64,000 bases of DNA from Elusimicrobiota bacterium (GCA_003452935.1 DMMY01000022.1:37420-101419); one strand, 5' to 3'; numbered from the stretch's first letter, positions 34,030-43,018 are shown. The notes: a model not told the origin generated them from the letters alone. Numbers and translations: made by a program.

Positions 34030-34058
34030 TTGACAAAGCGCGACAGGCGAAATATACT
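34030..34058 (+). promoter_or_regulatory. Perfect sigma-70 promoter of the pilin gene
   Basis: TTGACA (34030-34035), a 17-nt spacer, and TATACT (34053-34058). The predicted 5' UTR is about 80 nt. It has the same hexamers and spacing as the fic promoter, which suggests a strong constitutive housekeeping promoter for the pilin. Confidence 0.85.
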
Positions 34059-34143
34059 ATCCCAGTTCTCATGCCTATATTGACACTGCCGATACGAATT
34101 ATTTACCCTGATCATAATCCTAACGGCAGTAAGGGGGTATAGC

Positions 34144-34578
34144 ATGAAGAAGGCAAAGAGGTTCGGAGCTTCGGGTTTCACGCTCATCGAGTTGATGATC
34201 GTGGTTGCCATCATAGGTATCTTGGCGGCTATCGCCATACCGAAGTTCGCCGAACTTATCCGGAAGTCGAGTGAGGGTGCGTCGAAGGGTAACCTGGGTG
34301 CCATCCGCTCCGCGCTGAGCATTTACTACGGCGACATGGAGGGACAGTATCCCACGGACCTGGCGTCATTGACGATCGCGGGCAAGTACTTGACGGCGGT
34401 CCCGGTGGCCAAGGCTCCGAACTACCATAGCGACAGCTCGGTCGTTGTCCCGCAGACCGCGTCCAACGACGGGGGCGGATGGAGCTACAACAACACCGTC
34501 GGCAACGCGAACCTTGGCACCGTCTGGGTGAACTGCACTCATACGGACACCAAGAGCAGCGTCTGGACGATGTACTGA
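34144..34578 (+). CDS. Type IV pilin (major-pilin-like)
   Basis: 144 residues. A short basic leader M-K-K-A-K-R-F-G-A-S-G ends at the prepilin peptidase site G|F-T-L-I-E-L-M-I-V-V-A-I-I-G. Glu5 of the mature protein is present, as is the hydrophobic N-terminal helix ending A-I-P-K-F. The C-terminal globular part is short (about 90 residues), as in Elusimicrobium- and Geobacter-type short pilins; only one Cys (N-C-T-H) is present, so there is no disulfide loop. AAGGGGG precedes the ATG. A strong promoter and terminator flank it, so it is monocistronic and probably abundant. Confidence 0.92.
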   Translation: MKKAKRFGASGFTLIELMIVVAIIGILAAIAIPKFAELIRKSSEGASKGNLGAIRSALSIYYGDMEGQYPTDLASLTIAGKYLTAVPVAKAPNYHSDSSVVVPQTASNDGGGWSYNNTVGNANLGTVWVNCTHTDTKSSVWTMY

Positions 34579-34601
34579 GCCGTCCTCACTGAGCGACGAA
34601 A

Positions 34602-34637
34602 AAGGAGGCCTCTCGCGAGAGAGGCCTCCTTCATTTT
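34602..34637 (+). terminator. Rho-independent terminator after the pilin gene
   Basis: AAGGAGGCCTCTC (34602-34614), loop GCGA, and its perfect inverse (34619-34631) form a 13-bp stem, followed by CATTTT. It sits 23 bp after the pilin stop and just before the prepilin peptidase promoter. Confidence 0.88.
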
Positions 34638-34645
34638 GATATGAT
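34637..34645 (+). promoter_or_regulatory. Extended -10 of the prepilin peptidase gene
   Basis: TGA-TATGAT followed by GAACTTA and ATG at 34653. The ATGs at 34641 and 34644 lie inside the -10 box, so 34653 is the probable start, on a leaderless mRNA. Confidence 0.55.
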
Positions 34646-34652
34646 GAACTTA

Positions 34653-35435
34653 ATGGCGCGAGTCCTGGCGTTCTGGTTGGGCGCTTGCCTGGGCAGCTTC
34701 ATCAATGTCATCGCTTACCGGGTTCCGCGGGAGGAGTCCATCGTCTTTCCCGGCTCGCGCTGCCCGCGCTGCGGCAAGCCCATCGCGCCCTACGACAATG
34801 TTCCCGTCCTGAGCTGGCTGTGGCTGCGCGGGCGCTGCCGCGGCTGCGGCAAGGGCATCTCCCCGCGTTATCCGGCCGTGGAAGCCCTGACCGCGGTCCT
34901 CAGCCTGGCTCTGTGGCTGCGCTGGGAAGACCAGCCCTTGTGGGCGCTGCTGAGCGTCCTGGCCAGCGCCGCGCTGCTGGCGATTTCCCTGATCGATTGG
35001 GATACCGGGTTCATTCCGGACATCCTCTCGTTCGGCCTTATCGCGGCCGGCATACTGTCCGCGCCGGTCAATCCTCTACTGGCCGCGACGACCTGGTTCG
35101 GCGCCGTGTCGTCGAGCCTGCTGGGAGCCGCGGCGGGATTCGTCATCTGTTGGCTCACGGCCGAGGCCGGCAAACGAATCTTCGGCAAGGAAGCCATGGG
35201 CATGGGGGATGTCATCTTGCTTTGCGGCATCGGCGCCTGGACCGGAGGCGTGGGAGCTTATGACAGCCTTTTGATCGGATCGTTTTTGGGAGCGGTCTAC
35301 GGAGTCGGCCGCGTGGCGCGGGGCAGCTTGCGCATGTCCGATCCGGTTCCCTTCGGGCCGTTCTTGGCGGCCGGAGCGGTGTTCTGCTTCTTCTGCCTGC
35401 TGCCGCTGGGATTCCCGTTCATTCCGATCCGGTAA
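34653..35435 (+). CDS. pilD: Prepilin peptidase / N-methyltransferase (PilD, A24A)
   Basis: Inner-membrane aspartic protease that cleaves and N-methylates prepilins, about 260 residues and 7-8 helices. The N-terminal methylase-like part starts with G-S-F-I-N-V and has the two zinc pairs C-P-R-C-G and C-R-G-C-G. The catalytic Asps are in I-D-W-D-T and M-G-M-G-D-V. It lies directly after the pilin gene but has its own promoter. Its last 139 bases overlap the end of the opposite-strand membrane gene. Confidence 0.93.
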   Translation: MARVLAFWLGACLGSFINVIAYRVPREESIVFPGSRCPRCGKPIAPYDNVPVLSWLWLRGRCRGCGKGISPRYPAVEALTAVLSLALWLRWEDQPLWALLSVLASAALLAISLIDWDTGFIPDILSFGLIAAGILSAPVNPLLAATTWFGAVSSSLLGAAAGFVICWLTAEAGKRIFGKEAMGMGDVILLCGIGAWTGGVGAYDSLLIGSFLGAVYGVGRVARGSLRMSDPVPFGPFLAAGAVFCFFCLLPLGFPFIPIR

Positions 35436-36847
35436 AGCGCTCCCCCGGGCCCGCGGGCCGTCTGGCTGAGACCTTCCGCCTGGAGCGTTCTCAGCAAGGC
35501 CGGACCGATCAAAGCCAGCATCCGGGCGGTCGCGTAAATCGGCAGGTCTTGAGCTCTCAGCTGGGCAAGGCGCTGGCGCAATGCCTCGGGGCGGCCTTCG
35601 AAATAGCGCATGTTCAAGGGTTTGCGTCCGGCAAAGTATGGGACGTAGACTTGGGCATTGCCCGTCGCTATGATCCAGGACTCCGGCGGCGTGGCCTCGC
35701 CGAGCCAGCGCGCTTCCTGATATTCCCTGTTGTTGAGGGGGACCGTCCGCGGGTATATAAGGAAGAATCCGTTGAACGAGCCGGCGACAGCCACCCACGA
35801 GGCAAGCGCCCGGGCGCGCCAAGGCGATTTGCTGGCGAAGAGCGCGGCTAGAATCCAGAATGGGATGAGATCGGTGACGCGGTAGACCATGGTGCACGGC
35901 TCCCAGGAATAGAAAAGCAGGGCGTAGCTTCCCAGCCAGAGCAGGCAGGCTCGTCCTATCCGCGCGCCGGCTTGCCAGCCGGCCCCTGCCGCGGCGAGGC
36001 CCAGGGCGGCCAGGGTCCAGCCCGCATAGGTCCAAGGCGGGGCCAGACTGACGGGGTCTGCGAAGATGCGCAGGGTCATGCCCAGCCAGGAGACGAGATT
36101 GGCCAGCGGCGGACCGCCGTGCCATTGGAACGACCGATCCACGCCGAGGGCCGCGCTGCCGAGCAGCCAGAGGCGCAGGTCGTTGCCGTCTCGAGGCTGC
36201 ACGCAGCAGAGAGCGGCCGCCGCATAGGCCGACAAGACGGCAGCCGCCAAGGCTCCGAGGTAGCGCAGCCAGCGCCCGGCCGTCGTCCGGCCCGCCGGCT
36301 CGCGGAGCAGGAAAAGAGCGCAGAAAAGGAACATGGCGTTGCCTGCGTGGCCGAGCACCGCCAAACCATGGTACAATCCCGCCTTCCAGGGGACCGGCTG
36401 GTCGGCCAACGCCTCATCCGCGGCCAGAATGAGAAAGACCGCGCCCAGCATGTAAACCTGGGCCTCCAGGCTCCAGAGCCACCACGCATATGAGAGGGCC
36501 AGGCCCGCGCTGGCCGCGGCGGTCGGAAACGCGGATAGCTTGAGGCGCCTGCGCAGCAGCATGCAGAATAGTCCGACCCCCAGCCCGCCGAGCATGCTGT
36601 CGAGCGTCTGCAGGCAGAGCAATGCCGGGCCTCCGTATCCCAGAAGGCGCCAGGCCCGGTCCCAGGCCAGTCCGACCAGGCCGTAGGCCAGGTGGTTGCC
36701 GTGGGCCAAGTGGCGCAGATCTCCGAGTTCCACGGCGATGGCGCAGGCGACCCCGTCGAAGTTGTAAAAGGTCGAATGAAAGCAGAGGTAGAACAGGGCG
36801 GCGGCCGATCCCATGGCCCAGGGCAGGAAGCGATCGGGGTTGGTCAA
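35297..36847 (-). CDS. Polytopic membrane protein, GT-C glycosyltransferase-like
   Basis: 516 residues, about 10-11 transmembrane helices. The N-terminal F-Y-N-F-D-G-V-A-C-A segment, where an Asp follows the first helix, and the H-L-A-Y region resemble GT-C enzymes. After the natural-looking end G-G-A-L-Y-R-I-G-M the frame continues about 45 basic, low-complexity residues antisense to the prepilin peptidase gene, as if an original stop had been lost. It overlaps the upstream gene by 4 bases. Substrate unknown. Confidence 0.7.
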   Translation of the reverse strand: MTNPDRFLPWAMGSAAALFYLCFHSTFYNFDGVACAIAVELGDLRHLAHGNHLAYGLVGLAWDRAWRLLGYGGPALLCLQTLDSMLGGLGVGLFCMLLRRRLKLSAFPTAAASAGLALSYAWWLWSLEAQVYMLGAVFLILAADEALADQPVPWKAGLYHGLAVLGHAGNAMFLFCALFLLREPAGRTTAGRWLRYLGALAAAVLSAYAAAALCCVQPRDGNDLRLWLLGSAALGVDRSFQWHGGPPLANLVSWLGMTLRIFADPVSLAPPWTYAGWTLAALGLAAAGAGWQAGARIGRACLLWLGSYALLFYSWEPCTMVYRVTDLIPFWILAALFASKSPWRARALASWVAVAGSFNGFFLIYPRTVPLNNREYQEARWLGEATPPESWIIATGNAQVYVPYFAGRKPLNMRYFEGRPEALRQRLAQLRAQDLPIYATARMLALIGPALLRTLQAEGLSQTARGPGGALYRIGMNGNPSGSRQKKQNTAPAAKNGPKGTGSDMRKLPRATRPTP

Positions 36848-38541
36848 GGCCGGAGGCTCCCGGCCAATATCATGGCCTGCCTTGCGTCAGGATCGTCCGG
36901 GGCCAATTGCGCGAAGCGCAGAAAATGGGCCCGTGCCGCGGCGGGCCGGCCGCGCAGCATTTCGACCCGCCCCAGGTTGAACTCCGCGGCCGCGTGCCAG
37001 GGGACGTCGGCCAGGGCCCGCTCCAACAAGGCCGCGGCGTCGTCGAGGCGTTTGCGCTTTTCCCGGCACAGGGCCAGCAGGACGCGAGCGTCCGTGAAGG
37101 TCGCGTCTAGCCGCAGGGCTTTTTCCAGTAAAGCCTCGGCCTGGTTCAAGTCGGCGCGCTGCCAGGCCAGGCGGCCCAGGTTGTAGACCGGCCGGGCCAG
37201 CGCGGGATCCAGGGCCGCGGCCTGGAGCAGAAGCGTCTCGCCGCGTCCTGTTTCTCCGGACTCGAGGAGAGCCGCGCCCAAGGATGAAAGGGCGTTGGCG
37301 GAGACCGGGTTGCAGCGCAGGGCCGCCTCGTAATAGGACCGCTGAGAGAGCCATACGCGGCTGCGCTCCACCGAGGCGCGAGCGTACCATAGGATGAGCG
37401 CGGCCAGCGTCAGACGCGCGGCCGTCCTCCACCTGGAAGCGGCCCAGGCGAAGAGCATCCCCAGCAGGGCGGCCAGACCCACGCTGGGCAGGTAGAGAAA
37501 ACGCTCCGCGCCGATGGAGTCCAGGGGAAAGAAGAGATGGCACGTCGGCAGCAGGAAGAGCCCCGGACCCAGGATCCAGAACGCCCAGCAAGCGCGCCTG
37601 AGCCAGGCGCGGGCCGCGGCCGCGGCCAAAGCGGTCCATGCGGCCAATGCGAGCCAGGCCCCGACCGAGGCTGGGGACGCGTCCGGCAGCAGGGGGCGGC
37701 TGAAGTCGGCGCAAAGGTTCGCGCCGCTGACGCTCGGCCAGAGATAGCGTTGCAGCGCGAAGCGCGAGAACGTCAGCAGGGCGACGAGCCGGTCGTGGAA
37801 GTAGGCAACGCCGCCGTGCATGGTATGGGTCAGGAGCGACCAGCGCAATGCCATGTAGGCCGCGGCGCAGGCGGCCAGGATCAGATGGGTTCTGCGGCGC
37901 TCGCGCTCCCAAGGCTTGCGGCCGTGGAAAGCCCAGTCCGAAAGCGCCAGAAACGCGGGGAAGAGGACGACGTGCTCCTTGCTGAGCATGCCGGCGCAGA
38001 AAATGGCGGTTCCCCAGGCAAGCCGCGGGCCCGAGGCTTGTTTTTCCAGGAGCAGCCAAGCGGCCAGGACCGAGGCCGCGGCGAGCAGTTCCGAACGGCT
38101 GGTGATGTAGCAGACGGCTTCGGCGTGGATCGGCATGACGGCAAAGAGCAGGGCTGCGGCCAGTGCCGCGCGGGCGCCGAGGCGGCGCCGCAAAGCCTCC
38201 AGCAGGAGGACGCAGACCAGGCAGTGCAGGGCGATGTTGGCCGCGTGCATGGGCCATGCGGCCGCGCCCGTGGTGGTGAAATGGAGGAGATAGCTCAGGG
38301 CTAATAAGGGTCTGTACTCCTGGATGGGCGCGTTGCGGCCCAGGATCATCTCCCAATAGCCGGTCGTCATGATTTGGGGCGCGGCTTTCCAGCCCTGCCT
38401 GAGAAGTTGATTCTCCGCGATGAGGAGCCGGTCGTCCCGGATGAAGTCTCGGGTCCCAAGGGTCGCGGCAAAGACCGCCGCGGCCGCGAGCGCGACGAGA
38501 AGCCGGCTCAACCAGGCCGGGGCCGGTCTAGCGAAGTTCAT
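36844..38541 (-). CDS. TMTC-like membrane glycosyltransferase with C-terminal TPRs
   Basis: 565 residues. About 11 transmembrane helices (1-400) carry the acidic first loop F-I-R-D-D-R-L-L-I and the P-I-Q-E-Y-R-P-L segment. Four TPR units follow (about 415-550). This order matches the TMTC/DUF1736 protein O-mannosyltransferase-like family and PglL-independent glycosylation enzymes. The TPRs would lie on the periplasmic side and could bind acceptor proteins. Overlaps both neighbours (4 and 14 bases), so the three genes form an operon. Confidence 0.75.
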   Translation of the reverse strand: MNFARPAPAWLSRLLVALAAAAVFAATLGTRDFIRDDRLLIAENQLLRQGWKAAPQIMTTGYWEMILGRNAPIQEYRPLLALSYLLHFTTTGAAAWPMHAANIALHCLVCVLLLEALRRRLGARAALAAALLFAVMPIHAEAVCYITSRSELLAAASVLAAWLLLEKQASGPRLAWGTAIFCAGMLSKEHVVLFPAFLALSDWAFHGRKPWERERRRTHLILAACAAAYMALRWSLLTHTMHGGVAYFHDRLVALLTFSRFALQRYLWPSVSGANLCADFSRPLLPDASPASVGAWLALAAWTALAAAAARAWLRRACWAFWILGPGLFLLPTCHLFFPLDSIGAERFLYLPSVGLAALLGMLFAWAASRWRTAARLTLAALILWYARASVERSRVWLSQRSYYEAALRCNPVSANALSSLGAALLESGETGRGETLLLQAAALDPALARPVYNLGRLAWQRADLNQAEALLEKALRLDATFTDARVLLALCREKRKRLDDAAALLERALADVPWHAAAEFNLGRVEMLRGRPAAARAHFLRFAQLAPDDPDARQAMILAGSLRP

Positions 38542-39931
38542 AAACGCGGGAGCTTTCCTCGGGCCGTGCGTAGACGAGCCGGAAACGGCCGGGGTCCTGG
38601 AGCAGCGCCAGGGCCCGGTCGAGCTTGAATTGGATGGTGGCGGTCCGGCTTTGCGAGAGCCCTACGTCGAGGTTTTCCTGGGTGATCACGAATCGAACCC
38701 GTCTTCTGGCGAGGAGTTCGGCGAAACGGCCGGGATCGTCCGTGTCGGGAAGAGGCACGCTGGGCCGCGCCGCGAGAAAACCGTCGCGGACGTAGAGGGG
38801 GCTGGCGATGGCGTCGCCGGGGGAGCTGTGGCCGCGGATCCATTCGTAGGTCCGGCTGAGCTCCGGCCGGGTCCACGCCGAGTCGCCCATGATCCGCCGG
38901 GGCGCGTGGAGGCATAGCTGCAGCGCCAGGAGTCCGGCCAGGAGCCATGGCGCGCGGCGGCGCGCGCCCGCCGCGGCCAGCCACAAGAGCCAAGGCAATA
39001 TGGGGATAAGATAGCGTTCGTATTGCCAGGCCCAGAACAGATGCATGAGCAGGGCTCCGGCCAGCATGAGAAGCGCGGGCCGGGCGGATTCTTCGCGCCG
39101 CAGTCGCCACGCCCCGAGGCCGGCCAGGGCCGCCAAGAGGAGCGCGGCCGCGAGGCTCCCGGAGGCCGGGACGTAGTTGGCTCCCCAGGCGTTGAGATAG
39201 AAGCGCGCGTTGTCCAGGGCCACGGCCAGGGGGCGCAGCCAGGGGTGGCCGGCGTAGGAAAGGCGCCATTCGCGGGCTTCGTCCACGCCGCCTGAGACGG
39301 AGAAAGACCAGAGCCACCAGAGCGAGAGGCCCAAGAGCGCCGGGAGCGCGGTCTTGAGCGCGGCTTTCCAGTCCCTGGTCCGCCAGGGTTCGGCCAGGGC
39401 GGCGGGGAACAGGGAAATCCCGGCGGGCCGGACCTGGGTCAACGCGAGCAGCAGCGCCCCGCGGGCCGGGGCGCTGCGCGCTTCGGCGGCGGCCAGGAAA
39501 AGGACCGCGAGGCACGTGTAGGCGCCCTCGCTCATGATCGTACCGGCCTGGGAAAGCACGATGGGGCTCGTGGCGAAGATGAGCGCTATGAGGACGGATT
39601 CCGCTTCCCCCAGTCGCCGGCGCAGCCACCGCCACAGCAGCCAGGGCAGTCCGGCCAGGATCAGGCCGCAGAATATCTGGTAGGCCGGATGGAATTCTCC
39701 GAAGATCAAGGTGATGGGCATGAGGACCATGGGGAAGCCCGGCATGATCATGGTGAGGGGAGGCAGGCCGGGGCTGGTGAAGAGGCGGTAGCCGCCGTTG
39801 GCCAGGGCATGGGAGGTGATGACGTAGAGGATGTCGTCCTGCTGGCGGCCGAGATATTGGGCCGGGACCGCGCTCAATACGGCCGCGCTGGCCAAGGTCA
39901 ACGCCGCCGGGGCCCAGAATTGGCGACGCAT
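38528..39931 (-). CDS. GT-C fold membrane glycosyltransferase (GT39-like)
   Basis: 467 residues, about 10-11 helices. The first periplasmic loop has G-R-Q-Q-D-D-I-L-Y, the Asp pair expected of GT39-type enzymes that use polyprenyl-phosphate sugars. The C-terminal periplasmic part has Y-E-W-I-R-G-H-S-S-P-G-D-A and ends E-S-S-R-V-Y-E-L-R. It resembles the enzyme at 18681 in size and layout. It is the first gene of the three-gene set; tRNA-Ser lies just upstream in the same direction. Confidence 0.77.
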   Translation of the reverse strand: MRRQFWAPAALTLASAAVLSAVPAQYLGRQQDDILYVITSHALANGGYRLFTSPGLPPLTMIMPGFPMVLMPITLIFGEFHPAYQIFCGLILAGLPWLLWRWLRRRLGEAESVLIALIFATSPIVLSQAGTIMSEGAYTCLAVLFLAAAEARSAPARGALLLALTQVRPAGISLFPAALAEPWRTRDWKAALKTALPALLGLSLWWLWSFSVSGGVDEAREWRLSYAGHPWLRPLAVALDNARFYLNAWGANYVPASGSLAAALLLAALAGLGAWRLRREESARPALLMLAGALLMHLFWAWQYERYLIPILPWLLWLAAAGARRRAPWLLAGLLALQLCLHAPRRIMGDSAWTRPELSRTYEWIRGHSSPGDAIASPLYVRDGFLAARPSVPLPDTDDPGRFAELLARRRVRFVITQENLDVGLSQSRTATIQFKLDRALALLQDPGRFRLVYARPEESSRVYELR

Positions 39932-39951
39932 GATTTGTTTGGGAAATGGTT

Positions 39952-40038
39952 CGGAAAGGGGGGGATTCGAACCCCCGAGGGCTTTTACACCCTACACGAT
40001 TTCCAGTCGTGCGGTTTCAACCGCTCACCCACCTTTCC
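39952..40038 (-). tRNA. tRNA-Ser (GGA)
   Basis: 87 nt, no encoded CCA. The acceptor GGAAAGG pairs with CCTTTCC, with discriminator G. The anticodon stem CACGA/TCGTG carries the loop CTGGAAA (anticodon GGA). The long variable arm contains AGGGTGTAAAAGCCCT. The T-arm is GGGGG-TTCGAAT-CCCCC. Confidence 0.96.
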
Positions 40039-40062
40039 AACGGAAGGATTATAGCGGATTTT

Positions 40063-40620
40063 TCAGCGCTTGTAGAGTCCGACGAGTTCCGCCTCTCCCA
40101 GGATGTGCCCTTCCATGGCCTTGATGAGCTCAGCCTTGGTCGCCTTGGGCGCCAGGTTCAGGACTTTGTCGAGGGCGTAGAGCCTGAAGCTGTAGTGGTG
40201 CGCCGGTCCCGGGGGAGGGCACGGCCCGCCGTAGCCCACGCGGTCGAAATCATCCACGCCCCAGGCCAAGCCTTGCTTGGAGCCGTCCGGAAAGGTTTCT
40301 TTCTTGGGCATGCCTTCGGGCAGGGCGATTTTTTCGGCAGGAAGATCGTAGACCACCCAATGAATCCATGTCCCCGCCGGCGCGTCCGGATCGTCCATGA
40401 TCAAGGCGAAGCTCTTGGCGCCTTTCGGGGGCTGGGACCAGGAGAGGGCCGGCGAGGCGTCGGCTCCCTCGCAGGAGTGCTTCTTGGGAATAAAACCGTT
40501 GGCCGCGAAGGCCGTGCTCTTAAGTTCGAAAGACATCTTGGCGTTCCTCCGATGCGCGGCTTGCGACGCGGCCGCTAAAATCAAGGCCGGAATCAGGACG
40601 ACGGCGATCCTTGAAACCAT
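40063..40620 (-). CDS. YbhB/YbcL-type PEBP family protein, exported
   Basis: 185 residues from this ATG. The signal peptide is M-V-S-R-I-A-V-V-L-I-P-A-L-I-L-A-A-A-S-Q-A. The PEBP fold follows with the ligand motif D-D-P-D-A-P-A-G-T-W-I-H-W-V-V-Y and G-P-C-P-P-P-G-P-A-H-H-Y. Bacterial members of the Raf kinase inhibitor-like family have no settled function. I chose 40620 because it opens the signal peptide and lies 10 nt after TGC-TAGAAT; an in-frame start 13 codons upstream would precede that promoter. Confidence 0.88.
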   Translation of the reverse strand: MVSRIAVVLIPALILAAASQAAHRRNAKMSFELKSTAFAANGFIPKKHSCEGADASPALSWSQPPKGAKSFALIMDDPDAPAGTWIHWVVYDLPAEKIALPEGMPKKETFPDGSKQGLAWGVDDFDRVGYGGPCPPPGPAHHYSFRLYALDKVLNLAPKATKAELIKAMEGHILGEAELVGLYKR

Positions 40621-40630
40621 GGCCAAAGCG

Positions 40631-40639
40631 ATTCTAGCA
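40631..40639 (-). promoter_or_regulatory. Extended -10 of the PEBP-family gene
   Basis: On the minus strand TGC-TAGAAT, 10 nt, then ATG at 40620. The 5' UTR would be only about 3 nt. Confidence 0.45.
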
Positions 40640-40671
40640 AAAAGCGCTGCAGCCGCCATTTGGAGGACTTT

Positions 40672-42876
40672 TTATTGTTGTCCACGAAGAGCGCCGCTTG
40701 ACCTTCTCTTGTGCGGCGCTGGACGGTAGTCCGCGGGACTGGAAAGCCAGGACAGCGGAAAGCGCATGGCCACGGCTGCCGCCAGCAGGGATTCCAGCAC
40801 TTTGTCCCGGTCCAGGTTCTTGGACCGTCCTCCTCGGAAGGCGGCGCTCAGAGGCGAATCCTTTTCCATCGAGGCCAGTATGAATTTTCCGATACTTTCT
40901 TGCGAGTCGGGTCCCTTCGCCAGAGCGGCATGGGCTTTGTCGATGAGGTCAAGCGCCTCGGGTCGAGAGTTGCCGAGACGGGCGTTTAAGTGGCTAAATC
41001 GGACCGTGTTGAAGAAGGGGTTGCGTGTCAAGTACATGAGGTTCTCGCCGTTGGCCCCCGCCACGGTGGGGGGGAGGGTGCTCCGGGAGAAGAGGAGATC
41101 GAATACGTTTTGCGCCACCGGCCCGACGCAGACCACCAGTATCTCGCCCTTGCCCAGTTGCCGTATGCGTTCCGCGATCTCGGGGTCGTCGACGGAGACG
41201 ACGCCGACCTTTCCCGCCAAAGCCGCGTCGTTTTCGATGCCGGCTCTGAGTTGAGCTATTTCTTGCTCGTCGAGCCGGGAGATGAGCGGCACCACGACCC
41301 CGCCCTTAAAGAGGTCCGGCCGCGATTTTTGCGCATAGTGCGCGCCCCTCAAAAGTCTCGTCAGCTTGCCCACTCCTCCAATCCCCAAGCCGTAGGCGGC
41401 CAAAGTTTCGATGCGCCCGTGAGCCTCGATGATGCGGACCAGCCCCGGCACCTTCGCCTGCAACTTTGGGGCGACGGACATGTTTTCGATGACGAACCGG
41501 GCGGAGTCAAGGGGAGCGGGCAGGGCGTACTGAAACGGGATAGAGGTCAAGGCGGGCAAGGACAGGCTTTTGGCCTGACCCGCGACCTGCACGCTGGAAC
41601 CGTAGCCCCAGCCGAAGGGCTCGATGGTCAGCAGGGATCGGACCTTGAGCCAGTCCGTCCCGCGACTCGGATCCGAGGCGTCGACCATGATCCCCAAGGG
41701 CACCGTCGGATAGCTATCCCTGGCCCGGGACGCATAGTCCCGGAATATGTGGCCTTTGATGGCGACCCAGCCGCGATCTCGGCTCTCCTGGGTGTCGGGC
41801 CCTTTGGGATCGAACCCAGGGAGGAGGTATTCCAGCTTGTCCTTCACCATGTGGGCATAGATTATTTCGAAGCGGCCTTGGAACCCCAATTCCCTTAGGC
41901 GCTTCATGATGTTCACGGAGGCGGCTTGGTGGCCGTTGCCCGGAGCTTGATCGACGCCGATGCGGATCGTCTCGAGGCCCCGAAGGAAGCTGGAAACCGC
42001 CGCGAGGGCTTGGCTGTATCTTTCCCCGGAGGTTGGGATGCCGACGGTCTGGCTGGCCGCGAGGAGCGCGGCCATGAGCTTGAGCCGCAACGGAATGCGG
42101 CGAAGCGATGAAGTGGACGCCCGGGAAGGGAGGCTTCGGTCCGAGGGCGCGGGCACATCGATGACGTTGCGCGGCTTCCCGTCCTGGTCGAAAACAGCCT
42201 GAGCAAGTCCGCCCGCCCTCGGCATGGACTGCAAGGTTTTGGGGCCTTCGCCGGCCCCGCCTGGGGACGCGGATTCGTCGGGAGTTCGTCCATTGTCGAA
42301 TACGGCGGCGCCCGCTTCAAAGGCTTCAAGATAGGCTGAGGATGGCGCGGCATTTTTCGTCATGGTCTTAAGAGCGGGATTCTCCGTAAGCGGGATGACT
42401 ACTCGTCTCTGGATATCCCGCAATCTCCTTCGCCGCTCGGGAAGCTTTTCGTCCGCGTCGGTCGGCCGAGCGGCCTCCTGCGCCTGAGGCGTTTCTCCAT
42501 GAAGCTGCGCGGGGGCTGGGGTTGTCAGGGGATGCCGCGCGAGAGGCAAGAGGGGCGATCCTGGCTGCGTCTGGGCACGAGGTCCGACCGCGGTCAGCGC
42601 GGCGGGGTTTTCAAAATGAGGTCCAAGAAAGGGACTGCTGCCGCTGCCGGACCTTAAGAGGGAGGGCATCGAGACCTCGCCCGGCATAGCAGCGATGCCG
42701 ACGGCGGGCGCGGTATGCCTTATGGGCCTCGTGGCCGCAGGCTGCAGGGCCAGCGCATCCTGGCAGGACGCGCCCAGCATGCTCATGAGCAGCGCGATCA
42801 TCACGATGAGGGTGACGAAGTTCAGCCGGCATGGCTTGTCGAAAATTTCGGTCATGGGAGCGGCTTTTGCGCCCAA
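40672..42876 (-). CDS. Large exported protein of unknown function
   Basis: 734 residues from a TTG; AGGAAG lies 6-7 nt upstream, and an ATG 7 codons in is the alternative. A hydrophobic signal segment (about 18-40) is followed by about 230 residues of Pro/Ala/Ser-rich linker, a second hydrophobic stretch (about 268-285) and a folded region from about 300. There I-R-I-G-V-D-Q-A-P-G-N-G-H-Q-A-A and, later, V-C-V-G-P-V-A-Q-N-V-F...S-T-L-P-P-T-V-A-G-A-N-G-E-N-L look like the two halves of a GT-B or other Rossmann-type enzyme. That is only a suggestion; no family is identified. Confidence 0.65.
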   Translation of the reverse strand: MGAKAAPMTEIFDKPCRLNFVTLIVMIALLMSMLGASCQDALALQPAATRPIRHTAPAVGIAAMPGEVSMPSLLRSGSGSSPFLGPHFENPAALTAVGPRAQTQPGSPLLPLARHPLTTPAPAQLHGETPQAQEAARPTDADEKLPERRRRLRDIQRRVVIPLTENPALKTMTKNAAPSSAYLEAFEAGAAVFDNGRTPDESASPGGAGEGPKTLQSMPRAGGLAQAVFDQDGKPRNVIDVPAPSDRSLPSRASTSSLRRIPLRLKLMAALLAASQTVGIPTSGERYSQALAAVSSFLRGLETIRIGVDQAPGNGHQAASVNIMKRLRELGFQGRFEIIYAHMVKDKLEYLLPGFDPKGPDTQESRDRGWVAIKGHIFRDYASRARDSYPTVPLGIMVDASDPSRGTDWLKVRSLLTIEPFGWGYGSSVQVAGQAKSLSLPALTSIPFQYALPAPLDSARFVIENMSVAPKLQAKVPGLVRIIEAHGRIETLAAYGLGIGGVGKLTRLLRGAHYAQKSRPDLFKGGVVVPLISRLDEQEIAQLRAGIENDAALAGKVGVVSVDDPEIAERIRQLGKGEILVVCVGPVAQNVFDLLFSRSTLPPTVAGANGENLMYLTRNPFFNTVRFSHLNARLGNSRPEALDLIDKAHAALAKGPDSQESIGKFILASMEKDSPLSAAFRGGRSKNLDRDKVLESLLAAAVAMRFPLSWLSSPADYRPAPHKRRSSGALRGQQ

Positions 42877-42892
42877 CGTCGGCTTCCTTAGT

Positions 42893-42898
42893 AGTATA
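42893..42898 (-). promoter_or_regulatory. -10 box of the large exported protein gene
   Basis: TATACT on the minus strand, 16 nt before the TTG at 42876 with AAGGAAG between them. Unlike many genes here this one keeps a short leader with a ribosome-binding site. Confidence 0.4.
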
Positions 42899-43018
42899 AA
42901 CTGACCTCAGAAGTCGCGCCTGGGTTAAGTGGGTTGCTGCCGCGTAGGTCCAAAGGGGAGCTGGCGCACGGCGCAAAACGGCCCGCCGCGGCAGATCAGG
43001 CGAAACGAGGAAAGCGTC

